This document shows, in pieces, positions 6,895 to 15,062 of a stretch of 33,429 nt of DNA. Origin of the DNA: Streptomyces sp. SM11 (GTDB lineage Bacteria; Actinomycetota; Actinomycetes; Streptomycetales; Streptomycetaceae). The notes under the pieces are model-generated. The model saw only the letters and a program-made list of their open reading frames with translations. It was not told the origin of the DNA and did no database searches. Each line of letters starts with the position of its first letter. Within the stretch, counting starts at the first letter, position 1. Both the position numbers and the translations under genes were made by a program. The stretch spans positions 1 through 33,429 of the forward strand of contig NZ_NEUE01000129.1 of assembly GCF_002910905.1 (NCBI RefSeq). The letters are read 5' to 3'.

Positions 6895-8289
6895 TCAGGA
6901 ATGTGATTCGGGCAGATTCAGCGCGATGCCGGTGTAGGTAGTCACCTGTCGGCCGTAGGCGTCGCGGGGGCGGGTGCGGTTGAGCTGGGGGACGACGGAG
7001 AGCAGGTTGCGCCCGAAAAGCTGCTTCGTTCCGCTGGCGCGTACGCCGTTGTCCTCGGCCCATTCGCGCCAGGCGTTCCAGAGGACGTCGACAGGGACTT
7101 CGCGGGTGGGGCCGGTGGTACACCGCTCCCGGACGAAGGCGCTTGTGGGGGAGGCCGTGTCCTGCATCATCGTGATGGCGTCCTGGGAGGATGCGGGTTC
7201 GGTGATGCGGCCGTTGCATTCGAGGCGGGCGAGGCCGTCCAGGGCCCAGTTGATGATGCCGGGCATCTCCGCGGCGAGCTTCTCGGTGAGTCCGGTGTCC
7301 TCGCGGCCGAGCCAGGAGACGGTCATGTTGAGGACGACGAAGCGGCGGGCGATGACGCCGCTGCTGTCTCCGAAGTTCGGCAGCTCGTTGGTCAGGACCA
7401 AGAGCCGGGTGGGCAGCTTCCCGGTCCAGACATCGCGGTACTTGCGGTCGATGTCGATGGTGTCCTCGCCGGAGATGGTGAGGAGCCGTTCGACGACCTG
7501 CCCGCCGTCACCGGACAGCCGGGCGTCGGAGATGACCGCGAGCGGTTTGCCGACCAGCGTGGAGAGGCCGAAGTTCGTTCCGAGCCCGGCGAGGGTGGGC
7601 CCGGCCAGGTTCTCCTTGCCGACCAGCTCTTTCAGGATGCGGGCGATGGTGCCCTTCCCCGACCGTGAGGGCCCCTTCATGAGCAGGATCTTCTGCTGGT
7701 CGGTGCGGCCGGACAGGACGTAGCCGAACCACTCCTGCAATGCGGCGATGGAGGCAGGATCGTCGGGCCAGATCCCGTTGAGAAACCCTTCCCAGGTGGG
7801 TGCGGTGGCGTCGGGGTCGAAGTCGTACGGGACGGAGACGATGTTGAAGAACCCTGGCCCGTGGGGCAGCAACGTCCGGTCCCGGATGCGGAGGAGCCCG
7901 TTGCGGCACGCGACGATCGGGCTGTCGTCGTGCTGGCCGTGCTCGTGGTCGATCCACGACGGGGTGTCGGTGTCGGCGGGCAGGAGCGTGATCGCGGACA
8001 TGGCGTCGAGAAGATTGCTGATCTTCGTCTTCGTCGGGGCCCACGGGTGCGCTTCGGGCTCGCCCTTCTTGTTCAGCACGGTGTGGACGCAGTGCTCCAG
8101 GCGCTTGTAGAGCCCGGCACGCATCTGCTGTTCGTCGTACTCGCGCCAGCAGGTTCCGGTCCAGTGCATCCACGATCCGCGCCAGCGGCGCAGCCGCAGG
8201 TGTCCGTCCTGGGTGGTCCAGTCGGGGACGACGCGGCGCGCGACGGCGAGAGGGTTGGAGGGTGCGGGCAGCTCCTCGGCGGTGTTCAC
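6895..8289 (-). CDS. P4/D5-family replicative helicase (primase-associated)
   Basis: The 464-residue protein has a D5_N-type N-terminal region (about 60-190) followed by a superfamily 3 AAA+ helicase domain. Visible motifs are Walker A GPSRSGKG (206-213), a Walker B-like strand LAVISDAR (250-257) and the sensor segment LLVLTNELP (296-304), then an arginine-rich RRFVVLN. Proteins of this class unwind the origin of phage P4-like and plasmid replicons. The start is a GTG at 8289 overlapping the upstream stop (GTGA), so it is translationally coupled to the small Cys/His protein and primase-polymerase. Together they form the replication module of the excised circle, replacing the RepSA-type initiator of pSAM2. 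Confidence 0.9.
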   Translation of the reverse strand: MNTAEELPAPSNPLAVARRVVPDWTTQDGHLRLRRWRGSWMHWTGTCWREYDEQQMRAGLYKRLEHCVHTVLNKKGEPEAHPWAPTKTKISNLLDAMSAITLLPADTDTPSWIDHEHGQHDDSPIVACRNGLLRIRDRTLLPHGPGFFNIVSVPYDFDPDATAPTWEGFLNGIWPDDPASIAALQEWFGYVLSGRTDQQKILLMKGPSRSGKGTIARILKELVGKENLAGPTLAGLGTNFGLSTLVGKPLAVISDARLSGDGGQVVERLLTISGEDTIDIDRKYRDVWTGKLPTRLLVLTNELPNFGDSSGVIARRFVVLNMTVSWLGREDTGLTEKLAAEMPGIINWALDGLARLECNGRITEPASSQDAITMMQDTASPTSAFVRERCTTGPTREVPVDVLWNAWREWAEDNGVRASGTKQLFGRNLLSVVPQLNRTRPRDAYGRQVTTYTGIALNLPESHS

Positions 8290-8636
8290 GCGGCGGTCCT
8301 CCCTTCGGTCTGGATCGGGCAGGTGGCCCGGTGGGCGCTGTGGTCGGCGATCAGCGCGAGAACGCGGGCCTGGCCCCGGGCGGTCTCGTGACGGCCGCAG
8401 AAGCAGAACGACTCGGCGGCAGGCCGCGCGTTCCGCCCCGGGGCGCTGATCCGGAGGAACCCGACCACCCGGCGCCCGTCACCGCCCTGCGGGTCAGGGC
8501 GAACAGCAACGGGGACGCCTTCGGCGACGCCTTTCGGCACGCCACCGGTCACCGCTGCTGCGGCGGGGTTGGCGGCCTGCGGGCTGTTCGGGGTGACAGG
8601 CAGGCTCTTAAGTCGGGGATTCGGGGCGGTGGTCAT
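8286..8636 (-). CDS. Small Cys/His-rich protein of the replication module
   Basis: This 116-residue protein lies between the primase-polymerase and helicase genes, overlapping each by four bases (ATGA with the former, GTGA with the latter). The N-terminal 70 residues are low complexity (Pro, Ala, Val, Gly). The C-terminus holds a candidate zinc site: CFCGRH, then HSAHRATCP about 20 residues later. The start at 8636 is set by the overlap; the open frame extends upstream but would lie inside the neighbouring gene. The function is unknown. Coupling suggests a DNA-binding or scaffolding role in replication. Confidence 0.7.
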   Translation of the reverse strand: MTTAPNPRLKSLPVTPNSPQAANPAAAAVTGGVPKGVAEGVPVAVRPDPQGGDGRRVVGFLRISAPGRNARPAAESFCFCGRHETARGQARVLALIADHSAHRATCPIQTEGRTAA

Positions 8637-9520
8637 GCCGGCCGCCCATGGTTGTTGGCGATGGACCAGTTCAGAGCGCTGGTCACGGCGGCGCGGCACT
8701 CGTTCTCGCGGAGTCCGGCCCGCAATCCCGCCGAATTAAGAGCCTGCTCTACCTCATGGCGGGCGAGGTCGCCGGACGGGATGAACCGCCCCAACGCCCG
8801 TGCGGCCCGAACCAGCGTCCAGTTCCGCACACCTTCCCCAGCCCCAGCCACGGCCGCTGTTTCGGCCCTGAGAGCCGCAGCGGCGTACCGAGAGGCCCGA
8901 ACTGGCGCGGGCGTGACCGTCAGGCCCCGAGAGACCTGACGGGGCGTCAGGGAGGCGTACAGCCATTCCGGGAGTGGTACGGGTTCGGTGGGGTCGACCA
9001 CCTCGTACGTACCGTTCGGGAGGGTGCTCCCGGCGGCGACGACGTAGCCGCCGTGGGCGCGGGTGTCGATGTGGGTGCCGAGCTTGCCCGCGCTGTTGCC
9101 GAGCCTGACCCCGTCCGGGGCGGTGAAGTACAGGTGGTGCCCGCCGCTCGCGGTCCGGGTCCGGTAGGTGGCGGGGACGGTCTGCCCGGCGCGCTCGCAG
9201 AGCGCTTGCAGGGAAGTGACGCCGTCAGGCGTTCCTTTCGGGTCCTTCGCCTTGACCGGGTCCAGGTCCACCACGACCAGCCCGGACGGGCCCGTGGCGA
9301 TGCCGACGTTGAACGCCCCCGCCGACCACGCCTTGCGGATGCGGTCGGGGGCGGTGGTGGCCCGCTGCTCCCACTTGCGGTGACCGGCCGCGCAGTCACC
9401 GGTACCGGTGCAGGCGGTCTCTCCGTGGAGGGCGGGGCGCTTGTCGCGGGGGCGGAGCGGGAAGACGTGCCACCCGCGCTCGGCCGCGTCCAGAGCGGCG
9501 GTGATGAGGCGGGTGTTCAT
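8633..9520 (-). CDS. Bifunctional DNA primase/polymerase (Prim-Pol)
   Basis: The 295-residue protein belongs to the archaeo-eukaryotic primase superfamily, Prim-Pol branch, which makes primers and extends them on plasmids and integrative elements. The N-terminus (AALDAAERGWHVFPLRPRDKRPA) is typical. Metal-binding VDLD contains Asp85 and Asp87, followed by SGGHHLYF (125-132) and the third acidic position in GTHIDTRAHGGYVVA (Asp152). C37, C43 and H47 may form a zinc knuckle. The C-terminal third resembles the helical region seen after this domain. The helicase domain is on a separate gene here. The start overlaps the upstream stop by ATGA. Confidence 0.92.
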   Translation of the reverse strand: MNTRLITAALDAAERGWHVFPLRPRDKRPALHGETACTGTGDCAAGHRKWEQRATTAPDRIRKAWSAGAFNVGIATGPSGLVVVDLDPVKAKDPKGTPDGVTSLQALCERAGQTVPATYRTRTASGGHHLYFTAPDGVRLGNSAGKLGTHIDTRAHGGYVVAAGSTLPNGTYEVVDPTEPVPLPEWLYASLTPRQVSRGLTVTPAPVRASRYAAAALRAETAAVAGAGEGVRNWTLVRAARALGRFIPSGDLARHEVEQALNSAGLRAGLRENECRAAVTSALNWSIANNHGRPA

Positions 9521-9708
9521 GCTGTCGCCTCGGTGGGCTTGTCGTGCGCGGCGACGATCTCCATGAGGAGGGTCTCGGAGGCCATGAGGTGGCCGACGAG
9601 GACGCCCGGGTTGGTGAGGTCGATGGGGCGGATGTTCGCGACGTAGGCGCGGGCGGCCTCGATCGCGACGAGGCGTGCGGCCTCCCGCACGGGGGTGGGG
9701 TGAGTCAT
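9517..9708 (-). CDS. Small protein of unknown function upstream of Prim-Pol
   Basis: A 63-residue, mostly helical protein (residues 1-30 alanine and arginine rich, then LTNPGVLVGHLMASETLLMEIVAAHD). ATG 9708 begins the conserved-looking part; the frame is open further upstream but low complexity. Its stop overlaps the Prim-Pol start by four bases, so it is translated as part of the replication operon. I do not recognise a family. Confidence 0.65.
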   Translation of the reverse strand: MTHPTPVREAARLVAIEAARAYVANIRPIDLTNPGVLVGHLMASETLLMEIVAAHDKPTEATA

Positions 9709-9805
9709 GATGGTGTCTCCAGTTCTGTGAGAAGTGCTGGCAGACGAGAGCGGCCCCGCTTCATTGGCGTGAGAGGGGGCCGCTTTCGTGTTGCCGGGGT
9801 GGTGT

Positions 9806-9949
9806 TCAGCAGTCGCAGTTGTCGGTGTCTTGGAGGCAGTCCCAGCAGCGGGGGCAGTCGCATCCGCAGGCGCACTCGGCATGTGCGGCGCTGGTGCCGT
9901 GGCAGTAGCAGCCGGACTCACCGCAGGGCATCGGTTCGGTTTTGGGCAT
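9806..9949 (-). CDS. 47-residue Cys-rich protein (metallothionein-like)
   Basis: The minus strand encodes 47 residues with 11 cysteines (positions 9, 14, 16, 26, 28, 30, 32, 35, 38, 45, 47) and two histidines. They are arranged as CxC and CxxC pairs (ECACGCDCPRCWDC). GAGGAG lies about 10 nt before ATG 9949. The cysteine density and spacing suggest a structural zinc or copper cluster, or a small zinc-ribbon adaptor. The gene is preceded by the candidate clt locus and followed by the replication genes. It was found by reading the strand directly because it is short. Sequence alone does not give a function. Confidence 0.7.
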   Translation of the reverse strand: MPKTEPMPCGESGCYCHGTSAAHAECACGCDCPRCWDCLQDTDNCDC

Positions 9950-10051
9950 GCCCGGACTCTCCTCGTTTGGTCGCTGTATGTGACAGGGAGGGAGGTGGTG
10001 GGTGGGTGCTGGAACCCGGGTTCTCGGGGTTCTCGCTGTTCGGTGAGACCT

Positions 10052-10153
10052 GCCTCCCTGCCTCCCTAACAGAGTGTTATGGCTGGTCAGGTTGGGGAGG
10101 CGGGGTCAGGGAGGCGGGTAGGGAGTTCTCCCTGCCTCCCTGACCGCCTCCCT
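10052..10153. repeat. clt: candidate clt transfer locus with repeated 8-mers
   Basis: The octamer GCCTCCCT occurs at 10052-10059, 10060-10067, 10134-10141 and 10146-10153, and inverted (AGGGAGGC) at 10108-10115. Near copies lie at 10094-10101 (GGGGAGGC) and 9984-9991 (AGGGAGGG). The cluster starts directly after the traB stop. In pSVH1 and related plasmids TraB binds short repeats (TRS) in a non-coding clt locus near traB, so position and architecture fit. The motif differs from the GACCCGGA repeat I recall for pSVH1. The assignment is inferred. Confidence 0.6.
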
Positions 10154-12304
10154 TCACGCTGTGTGACTTTCGGGGGTGGTGTCGTTGCGGTCCTCGGATG
10201 CTTCGAGGAGCCGGGCGCGGCTGACGACCATGACCCCGCCGGACTTGTGGGCCGATGCGCCGACGGAGTCGAGCGCCTGGATGAGGTCGCTGGCGGTCCA
10301 CCCGTGGTACTCGCCCGGGTTGTGGGCGGCGAGGCGCTGGCGGACCTCGTCCGTGCGCATCCGCTTGGCCTCGCCCAGCACCGTCAGAAGGTCGGTCAGG
10401 TGGTCGGCGGGCTCCTCGCTCACCGCATCGGCGGCGGGGGCGATGCCTTCGCGCAGGGCCAGGGCGCGTTTGACGACGGGGGTGATCTGGTCGGTGGTGG
10501 AGTCCTTGCGGACGTAGTGGGCGCGGACCAGTTCGAACGGGTTCTTGGTGAACCCGACGGTGAGGGCGGTGCCGACGTTCTCGGCGGGGTTGAGGTTGGT
10601 GGCGGTGATGCCTGCCTTGTGCTTGCCGGTGCCGAGGAGTCCGTCGTTGGCGACGTGGTCGCCCACGGCGAACGCGACCCGGTGGGAGGTGTTGCGGGTG
10701 ACGTCCTTCGGGATGCTGTCCGCCGTGGGGGAGACGGTGACGAAGATGAGGGTGATGCCGACCTTGCGGGCCTTCTTCATCACCTTGACCGCGAGTTCGG
10801 CGGCCTCGGCCCCGTACTTCTTGTGCATGAACAGCTCGTGGCACTCGTCGAACACCACGACCTTCGGGCGCATCCGCGGGTCCCGCTGGGCCAGAGCGCG
10901 GGTCAGGCGGACCTCGTCGCCCCCGAGCTGTTCTAGGAGCTTGCCCCGCTCGGTGACCTCGTTGCGCAGGTTCCGCAGGGCTTTGACGGCAGCCTCGATC
11001 TGCTCGTCCTCGTCGCCCTTGACCAGCACGCGGAGGCGTTCGCGCATGGGGTCGTAGTCGACGTTGTAGGCCATGACGTACGCCTCGATGTCCACCAGCG
11101 GATCGAGCATCGCCCCCAACAGCAGGGCGACGACCAGGGACGACTTACCCGATCCCATGATCCCGCCGACCATGTAGTTGGCGGCCATGAGCTTGCCGAA
11201 CACCTGGTCCCCGCGCTGGGACACCCCGACGGGCACGCCCTTGAAGTAGTCGGCCTCCCCACCGGTCAACAGCGGCCAGTCGGGCACGGCCCCGGACAGG
11301 GAACCTTGGTCGGCCACCCACAGGTCCAGGACGCTGGCCTCTGCTTCGGTGGGCCAGACCTCGACCGGCTTGCGCATCAGGTTGTGCGCCAGGACGGTCT
11401 TCTTGTCGGTGACCATCTCGACCGTGACACCCATGGGCAGTTGGAGCCGAGAGTGCCAGCCGTTGCCCAGGCGGGTCGTCGGTGCCACCCAACGGGGCTG
11501 CCACCCGTCCTTGAACGCCTGGTTCAGCTTCGGGATGCCCAGGTGCCGCAGGGCGTCCAGGATCGCGCCCTCGTCGGGCACCATCTCCCGGCCCTCCGTG
11601 TCGGCGGCGGGCATTGCCCACGCGGGCGCCGCCTGCTGGTGACGCCCCACCGCCCACACTGCGGCCAGGCCGAGCCACGGGCCCACCGCGAGGAGCGGGC
11701 CCCACACCACGGTCACGATGACGACCAGCAGCCGGATCAGGTCCAGCAGTGCCATCAGCGGAGTGACGACGTCGGCGGGGTCCTTGGTGGCGATGGCGAG
11801 CGCGATGCCGACCGCGAGGAGCAGGCCGAGTCCGCCGGCCGCCCCGTATCCGGCGGCCTTGACCGCCTGTTGCGGTGCGGTCAGCAGGTCCATACGCCGC
11901 TTGTGCCGCTCGGCCCGGAAGCGGTGAAGCCGCTCTTCCCACTCCTCGGCCAGTTCGGCGTTCCCCGCGGCTTCCGCCGCCCGCAGCATCCGCAGGTACC
12001 GGGACGCGGTACGGCCCTCCCACGCCCGCCGGGCCACGATTCGCCCGCCGCCGACCACGTACATGCCGTGGCGGACAGTGAACCGGGCGGTGGATCGGGT
12101 GCGGTCGTGCGTGGCGACCCTGCGCACGGCACGGCCGGTACGGACGATCCGCGACCCCTGCGGGACGACCGTGGGCGGAGGGCTGGCCGGCTCGGTGGCC
12201 GGGTCCTTGACCAGATTCACCGGTTCGGCCGGCGGGGTGGGGCGGTGGTCGTCGAGGTGGTGCACGGTCCCCATTCCGGGGTCCGCGACGGCGGGTTCGG
12301 TCAT
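10154..12304 (-). CDS. traB: TraB-type FtsK/SpoIIIE DNA translocase
   Basis: The 716-residue protein is the single essential transfer protein of Streptomyces conjugation, a hexameric ATPase that pumps double-stranded DNA between mycelial cells. The N-terminal 145 residues are cytosolic and basic. Membrane segments lie at about 153-172 and 184-220. The motor domain has Walker A GIMGSGKSS (381-389), Walker B VVVFDE (482-487) and a C-terminal winged-helix-like region (about 640-700) that should recognise clt. ATG 12304 follows AGAGG; the longer upstream frame is in another gene's territory. It is followed by a repeat-rich candidate clt. Confidence 0.92.
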   Translation of the reverse strand: MTEPAVADPGMGTVHHLDDHRPTPPAEPVNLVKDPATEPASPPPTVVPQGSRIVRTGRAVRRVATHDRTRSTARFTVRHGMYVVGGGRIVARRAWEGRTASRYLRMLRAAEAAGNAELAEEWEERLHRFRAERHKRRMDLLTAPQQAVKAAGYGAAGGLGLLLAVGIALAIATKDPADVVTPLMALLDLIRLLVVIVTVVWGPLLAVGPWLGLAAVWAVGRHQQAAPAWAMPAADTEGREMVPDEGAILDALRHLGIPKLNQAFKDGWQPRWVAPTTRLGNGWHSRLQLPMGVTVEMVTDKKTVLAHNLMRKPVEVWPTEAEASVLDLWVADQGSLSGAVPDWPLLTGGEADYFKGVPVGVSQRGDQVFGKLMAANYMVGGIMGSGKSSLVVALLLGAMLDPLVDIEAYVMAYNVDYDPMRERLRVLVKGDEDEQIEAAVKALRNLRNEVTERGKLLEQLGGDEVRLTRALAQRDPRMRPKVVVFDECHELFMHKKYGAEAAELAVKVMKKARKVGITLIFVTVSPTADSIPKDVTRNTSHRVAFAVGDHVANDGLLGTGKHKAGITATNLNPAENVGTALTVGFTKNPFELVRAHYVRKDSTTDQITPVVKRALALREGIAPAADAVSEEPADHLTDLLTVLGEAKRMRTDEVRQRLAAHNPGEYHGWTASDLIQALDSVGASAHKSGGVMVVSRARLLEASEDRNDTTPESHTA

Positions 12305-12389
12305 GATGAACGTGCCTCTCCTGATCAGTGATTCGGGTTGGGGTGAAGAGAGGGCGGCCGGTGTCCTTGGCCGGGTCCGGCCGCCCCGC

Positions 12390-12731
12390 TCAGCTCCGCT
12401 CGGCCTTGTAAACGGCCCGCTCGGCAAGGCGGACGCGCTGCTCGGCCTGCTTGCGGGCCTCCCGCGCGGCGGCCTTCTCGGCGCGGGGTGCGGTGCGCTC
12501 GACGGCCTTGGCGGCGGCGAGGTCCTGGCGGGCGTCGGCCTGCACCTTGTGCAGCGCGTCCAGCTCCAGGGCGCCCCGGGCGGCGGCGGACTGGTCGATG
12601 CGCTCGATCTTGCGGCGGATGTCCGGGTCGACGCAGTCCGCGAGCGCCTGACGGAAGCCCTTGCGGAACAGCTTTGCGCGCTCCCGGGACTCGGCACGGG
12701 TGTAGCTGTAGACCGTGGGGTTGCTCGACAC
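12390..12731 (-). CDS. Charged helical protein of the transfer region
   Basis: A 113-residue product begins at GTG 12731, with GGGAGG 5 nt upstream. From about residue 45 it is almost entirely a predicted coiled coil rich in Ala, Glu, Arg and Lys. The N-terminal part (RERAKLFRKGFRQALADCVDPDIRRKIERID) looks like a small folded domain. It lies directly upstream of traB, where pSAM2-like elements carry accessory transfer or spread genes. I do not recognise the family, and no function can be stated. Confidence 0.65.
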   Translation of the reverse strand: MSSNPTVYSYTRAESRERAKLFRKGFRQALADCVDPDIRRKIERIDQSAAARGALELDALHKVQADARQDLAAAKAVERTAPRAEKAAAREARKQAEQRVRLAERAVYKAERS

Positions 12732-12810
12732 GTGAACCTCCCAGAAATGGGGCCGGACTGTCCGGCTCCCCTTGCCGCCCCGGCCGTGACCGGGGCGACG
12801 CGGGCAGCCG

Positions 12811-12999
12811 TCAGGCGAGTCGCAGTTCGTGGGTGTGGCACAGCACGGGGCCGATCAGCAGCCCGACGCGGTGCACGGTCCACCGGCCGTTCGTCAGCGG
12901 CCCCGGCGGGACCTCATCGACGATCCGGCCCGTACGACCGGCCGCACGCGGGTCGTCCTCACACGCGACGATCCGCACCTCTTGACCTGCCTGGAACAC
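12811..12999 (-). CDS. Small hypothetical protein, beta-rich
   Basis: A 62-residue protein from GTG 12999 with AGGGAG upstream. The sequence (AGQEVRIVACEDDP...GRTGRIVDEVPPGP...WTVHRVGLLIGPVLCHTHELRL) alternates hydrophobic strands and turns. It resembles a small SH3/KOW-like barrel of the type used to bind nucleic acid or protein. This is a fold impression only. It belongs to the run of small genes between the Spd-like proteins and traB. Confidence 0.6.
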   Translation of the reverse strand: MFQAGQEVRIVACEDDPRAAGRTGRIVDEVPPGPLTNGRWTVHRVGLLIGPVLCHTHELRLA

Positions 13000-13017
13000 G
13001 GTGGTCTCCCTTCTGGG

Positions 13018-13374
13018 TCAGCGGCCCTTGCGGGTGGTCTTGCTGCCGCCGACCGACTTCACGACGGTCACGACGCCCCAGGCGCAGACGGAGGCGACCA
13101 GGGCGAGGAGGGCGAGGTTCGCGGCGATGGCGGTGAGGACGCCGACGAGGAGGGGGCCGAAGTAGACGCCGGCGGCGACGGCCCCGGCGCCCATGCCGGA
13201 GCCGAGCGCGAGGCGCTGAACGGTGCGGTCCGGGGGTGCCTGGTGGACGTGGACGACCTGCGGCACCACGTTGGCGGGCTGGTAGGTGGCGGGGAGGTGG
13301 TCGGTGTAGGCGGGGGTGCCGTCCGGGAGCTGCACGACGGACGGCAGTCGGGCGGCGGGCAGGTGCTGTTCCAT
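13018..13374 (-). CDS. Spd-like membrane protein
   Basis: This 118-residue protein has a soluble N-terminal half (Pro/Val/His-rich, including VVPQVVHVHQAPP), then two hydrophobic segments at about residues 59-80 and 82-106, and a basic tail. Small membrane proteins in this position of Streptomyces plasmids and AICEs (Spd proteins) assist intramycelial spread and interact with TraB and one another. The assignment to the Spd group is by size, topology and place, not by a recognised motif. Confidence 0.65.
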   Translation of the reverse strand: MEQHLPAARLPSVVQLPDGTPAYTDHLPATYQPANVVPQVVHVHQAPPDRTVQRLALGSGMGAGAVAAGVYFGPLLVGVLTAIAANLALLALVASVCAWGVVTVVKSVGGSKTTRKGR

Positions 13375-13459
13375 GCGGGTCCTTCCGTGGGCCGCTGGTG
13401 GGAGTGCCCCGGGCCGGAGTCGATCCGGCAGCCTCCCGCCGTGATCCGGGGCTGGTTGA

Positions 13460-13636
13460 TCAGTGCTGGGCGGGCTCGGCGGCGCGGGTCTCGGCCGCTT
13501 CGGAGATCGCGGCGGACACGGCGAGCTGGGCGAAGATCTCGGCCTTGCGGAACGCGTCGGGGCGGATATCCCCGTAGCTGATCGTGTCCTTGGTGACGAT
13601 CCGTTCGGCGGCGGCGCGGTATTCGGCGGCGTTCAT
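13460..13636 (-). CDS. Small hypothetical protein
   Basis: A 58-residue mainly helical protein starting at ATG 13636 (MNAAEYRAAAERIV, then DAFRKAEIFAQLAVSAAISEAAE). The open frame extends upstream to 13753 but that part overlaps the neighbouring gene and looks random. I recognise no domain. It is part of the leftward transfer operon. Confidence 0.6.
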   Translation of the reverse strand: MNAAEYRAAAERIVTKDTISYGDIRPDAFRKAEIFAQLAVSAAISEAAETRAAEPAQH

Positions 13637-13655
13637 CAGGTGGTGTCCTTCCGGG

Positions 13656-13847
13656 TCAGGCGGGGGTGATGTCGCGGGCGCTGACGATGTCGTCCCGGCA
13701 GACGCGGTCGGTATCCATGGCGATCCGGACGTCACCGCCGCTGAGGTGCTCAAGGAGGGTGACCCGCTGGCCGGTGGCCTTCAGGCGGTACTGGTCGCTC
13801 GGCGCGGTGGGAGTTGTCGCGGCCTTGCTCTTGCTCTTGCCGAACAT
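13656..13847 (-). CDS. Small hypothetical protein
   Basis: A 63-residue product from ATG 13847. It starts with a lysine-rich MFGKSKSK segment and continues as a compact, probably beta-rich domain (QYRLKATGQRVTLLEHLSGGDVRIAMDTDRVCRDDIVSARDI). A ribosome binding site GGAAGGAC lies just before the start. No family is recognised. Its position between a zinc protein gene and another small gene suggests an accessory transfer function. Confidence 0.6.
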   Translation of the reverse strand: MFGKSKSKAATTPTAPSDQYRLKATGQRVTLLEHLSGGDVRIAMDTDRVCRDDIVSARDITPA

Positions 13848-13863
13848 GGCGAGTCCTTCCGGG

Positions 13864-14196
13864 TCAGGAAGACGAAGGGGCGGGGGTGTCGTGGCAGGGG
13901 GCGCACATGCCGAGCGACCGGGGGATGCAATAGCCCATGTCGGTGCGGCAGTTGGGGCAGATGCGGCGGGCCCGCATCGCCGCAGCAAGCGCGGCGGCAC
14001 GGTTCGGGGTCATGGGGCGTACGGGCTTGGCCCGGTCGACGCGGTAGAGGTAGGCGACCAGCGGGGCCCTGCGGCGGCGGGGCCGGTGGAGTTCAGCGAC
14101 GACGTCCTGACCACCTGGCCGCAGCCCCAGCGCTCGGAGCTGACGGCGGGTGGCCAGACCGTCCGGGGCGAGGTGCCACCGGTAGACGTCGGCCAT
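13864..14196 (-). CDS. RRQ-L motif zinc-binding protein
   Basis: The 110-residue protein contains TRRQLRALGLRPGGQ near residue 17 and a C-terminal zinc site CPNC...CAPC (about 80-101). This combination is known from small proteins of Streptomyces mobile elements usually labelled RRQRL-motif zinc-binding proteins. Their role is unknown. The start ATG 14196 overlaps the stop of the upstream DUF2637-like gene by one base, so translation is coupled. The N-terminal portion (ADVYRWHLAPDGLATRRQLRALG) may contact DNA. Confidence 0.75.
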   Translation of the reverse strand: MADVYRWHLAPDGLATRRQLRALGLRPGGQDVVAELHRPRRRRAPLVAYLYRVDRAKPVRPMTPNRAAALAAAMRARRICPNCRTDMGYCIPRSLGMCAPCHDTPAPSSS

Positions 14197-15062
14197 CAGG
14201 CCGCCGCCTCACCCGGACCGGCCGACTGCTCGCGCTCGGCGCGCAGGGTCTCGCGCAGGACGCGGGCCTTGGCCGGAGAAGTGCGGACTGCCTTGCGGAT
14301 GCCCTCGGCGGTCAGCTCCCGATCGGTCCAGTCGGCCGTAGCCGTGCGGGCCTCGATCAGGAGCTGGTCGGCGGTGCGGGTCGGTCGACTCGATCGGGCC
14401 GCCTCCGGGATGCGTCCGGTCGCCCGGCGCGGGCGGGTCGACTCGGCGGCCACCACACCGGCCGGGACCCGATCGGTCGACTTCACCAGGGACACCACCG
14501 GGGCCGCCGGGAGCTCCGCAGGAGCCGGGGGCGGAGTGATCGGCGCGGGGGCCGATACTTCCAGGTCAGCCGTAGACCGATTTACATATGTCTCGGAAGA
14601 TTGATCCTGATTCGGTGTGGTGGCCGGGTGCTCGATCGGTCGGTGGTGCAGCACCTTGGCGACGAGGTCGGAGCCGAAGTAGATCGACCCGACCGGCAGC
14701 GACGTGGCGAGCAGGACCAGCGCCCAGTTGGCGGGGTCCCAGTCGGCCAGTCGACCCCAGTCGACCACCTCGTCATGCAGCTCCGGCACCAGGCCGTGAA
14801 CGTAGTTCAGGACGAGGGAGGCCAGGGTGTAGGCGGCCAGCACCCGCAACGCGAACCGTCGCGCGTCACCGGTCAGAACCAGCGTCGCGACCAGAGCGAG
14901 CGCCATCAGCCCGTCGACCACGAACGGGTAGAGCGTCGCGGCGGTGGAGTCGGCCCCGGTCGCGGTGGCGACGTCGCGCAACGCGTTCCAGGACACCCGG
15001 AACGCCATCCCCACCACACCGACCAGAGCGGCGATCAGCAGGCCCTTGCCCCAGCGGTTCAT
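14196..15062 (-). CDS. Spd-type membrane protein (DUF2637-like)
   Basis: The 288-residue protein has four membrane segments at about 8-22, 45-64, 70-88 and 112-130. A long cytosolic, Pro/Ala-rich linker follows, and then a C-terminal helical domain (TDRELTAEGIRKAVRTSPAKARVLRETL) that resembles a small DNA-binding helix-turn-helix. This architecture is that of SpdB2/DUF2637 proteins, which in pSVH1-like systems form a pore-related complex with TraB for plasmid spread between hyphal compartments. ATG 15062 overlaps the preceding stop by ATGA. The frame remains open upstream but that part overlaps other genes. Confidence 0.8.
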   Translation of the reverse strand: MNRWGKGLLIAALVGVVGMAFRVSWNALRDVATATGADSTAATLYPFVVDGLMALALVATLVLTGDARRFALRVLAAYTLASLVLNYVHGLVPELHDEVVDWGRLADWDPANWALVLLATSLPVGSIYFGSDLVAKVLHHRPIEHPATTPNQDQSSETYVNRSTADLEVSAPAPITPPPAPAELPAAPVVSLVKSTDRVPAGVVAAESTRPRRATGRIPEAARSSRPTRTADQLLIEARTATADWTDRELTAEGIRKAVRTSPAKARVLRETLRAEREQSAGPGEAAA

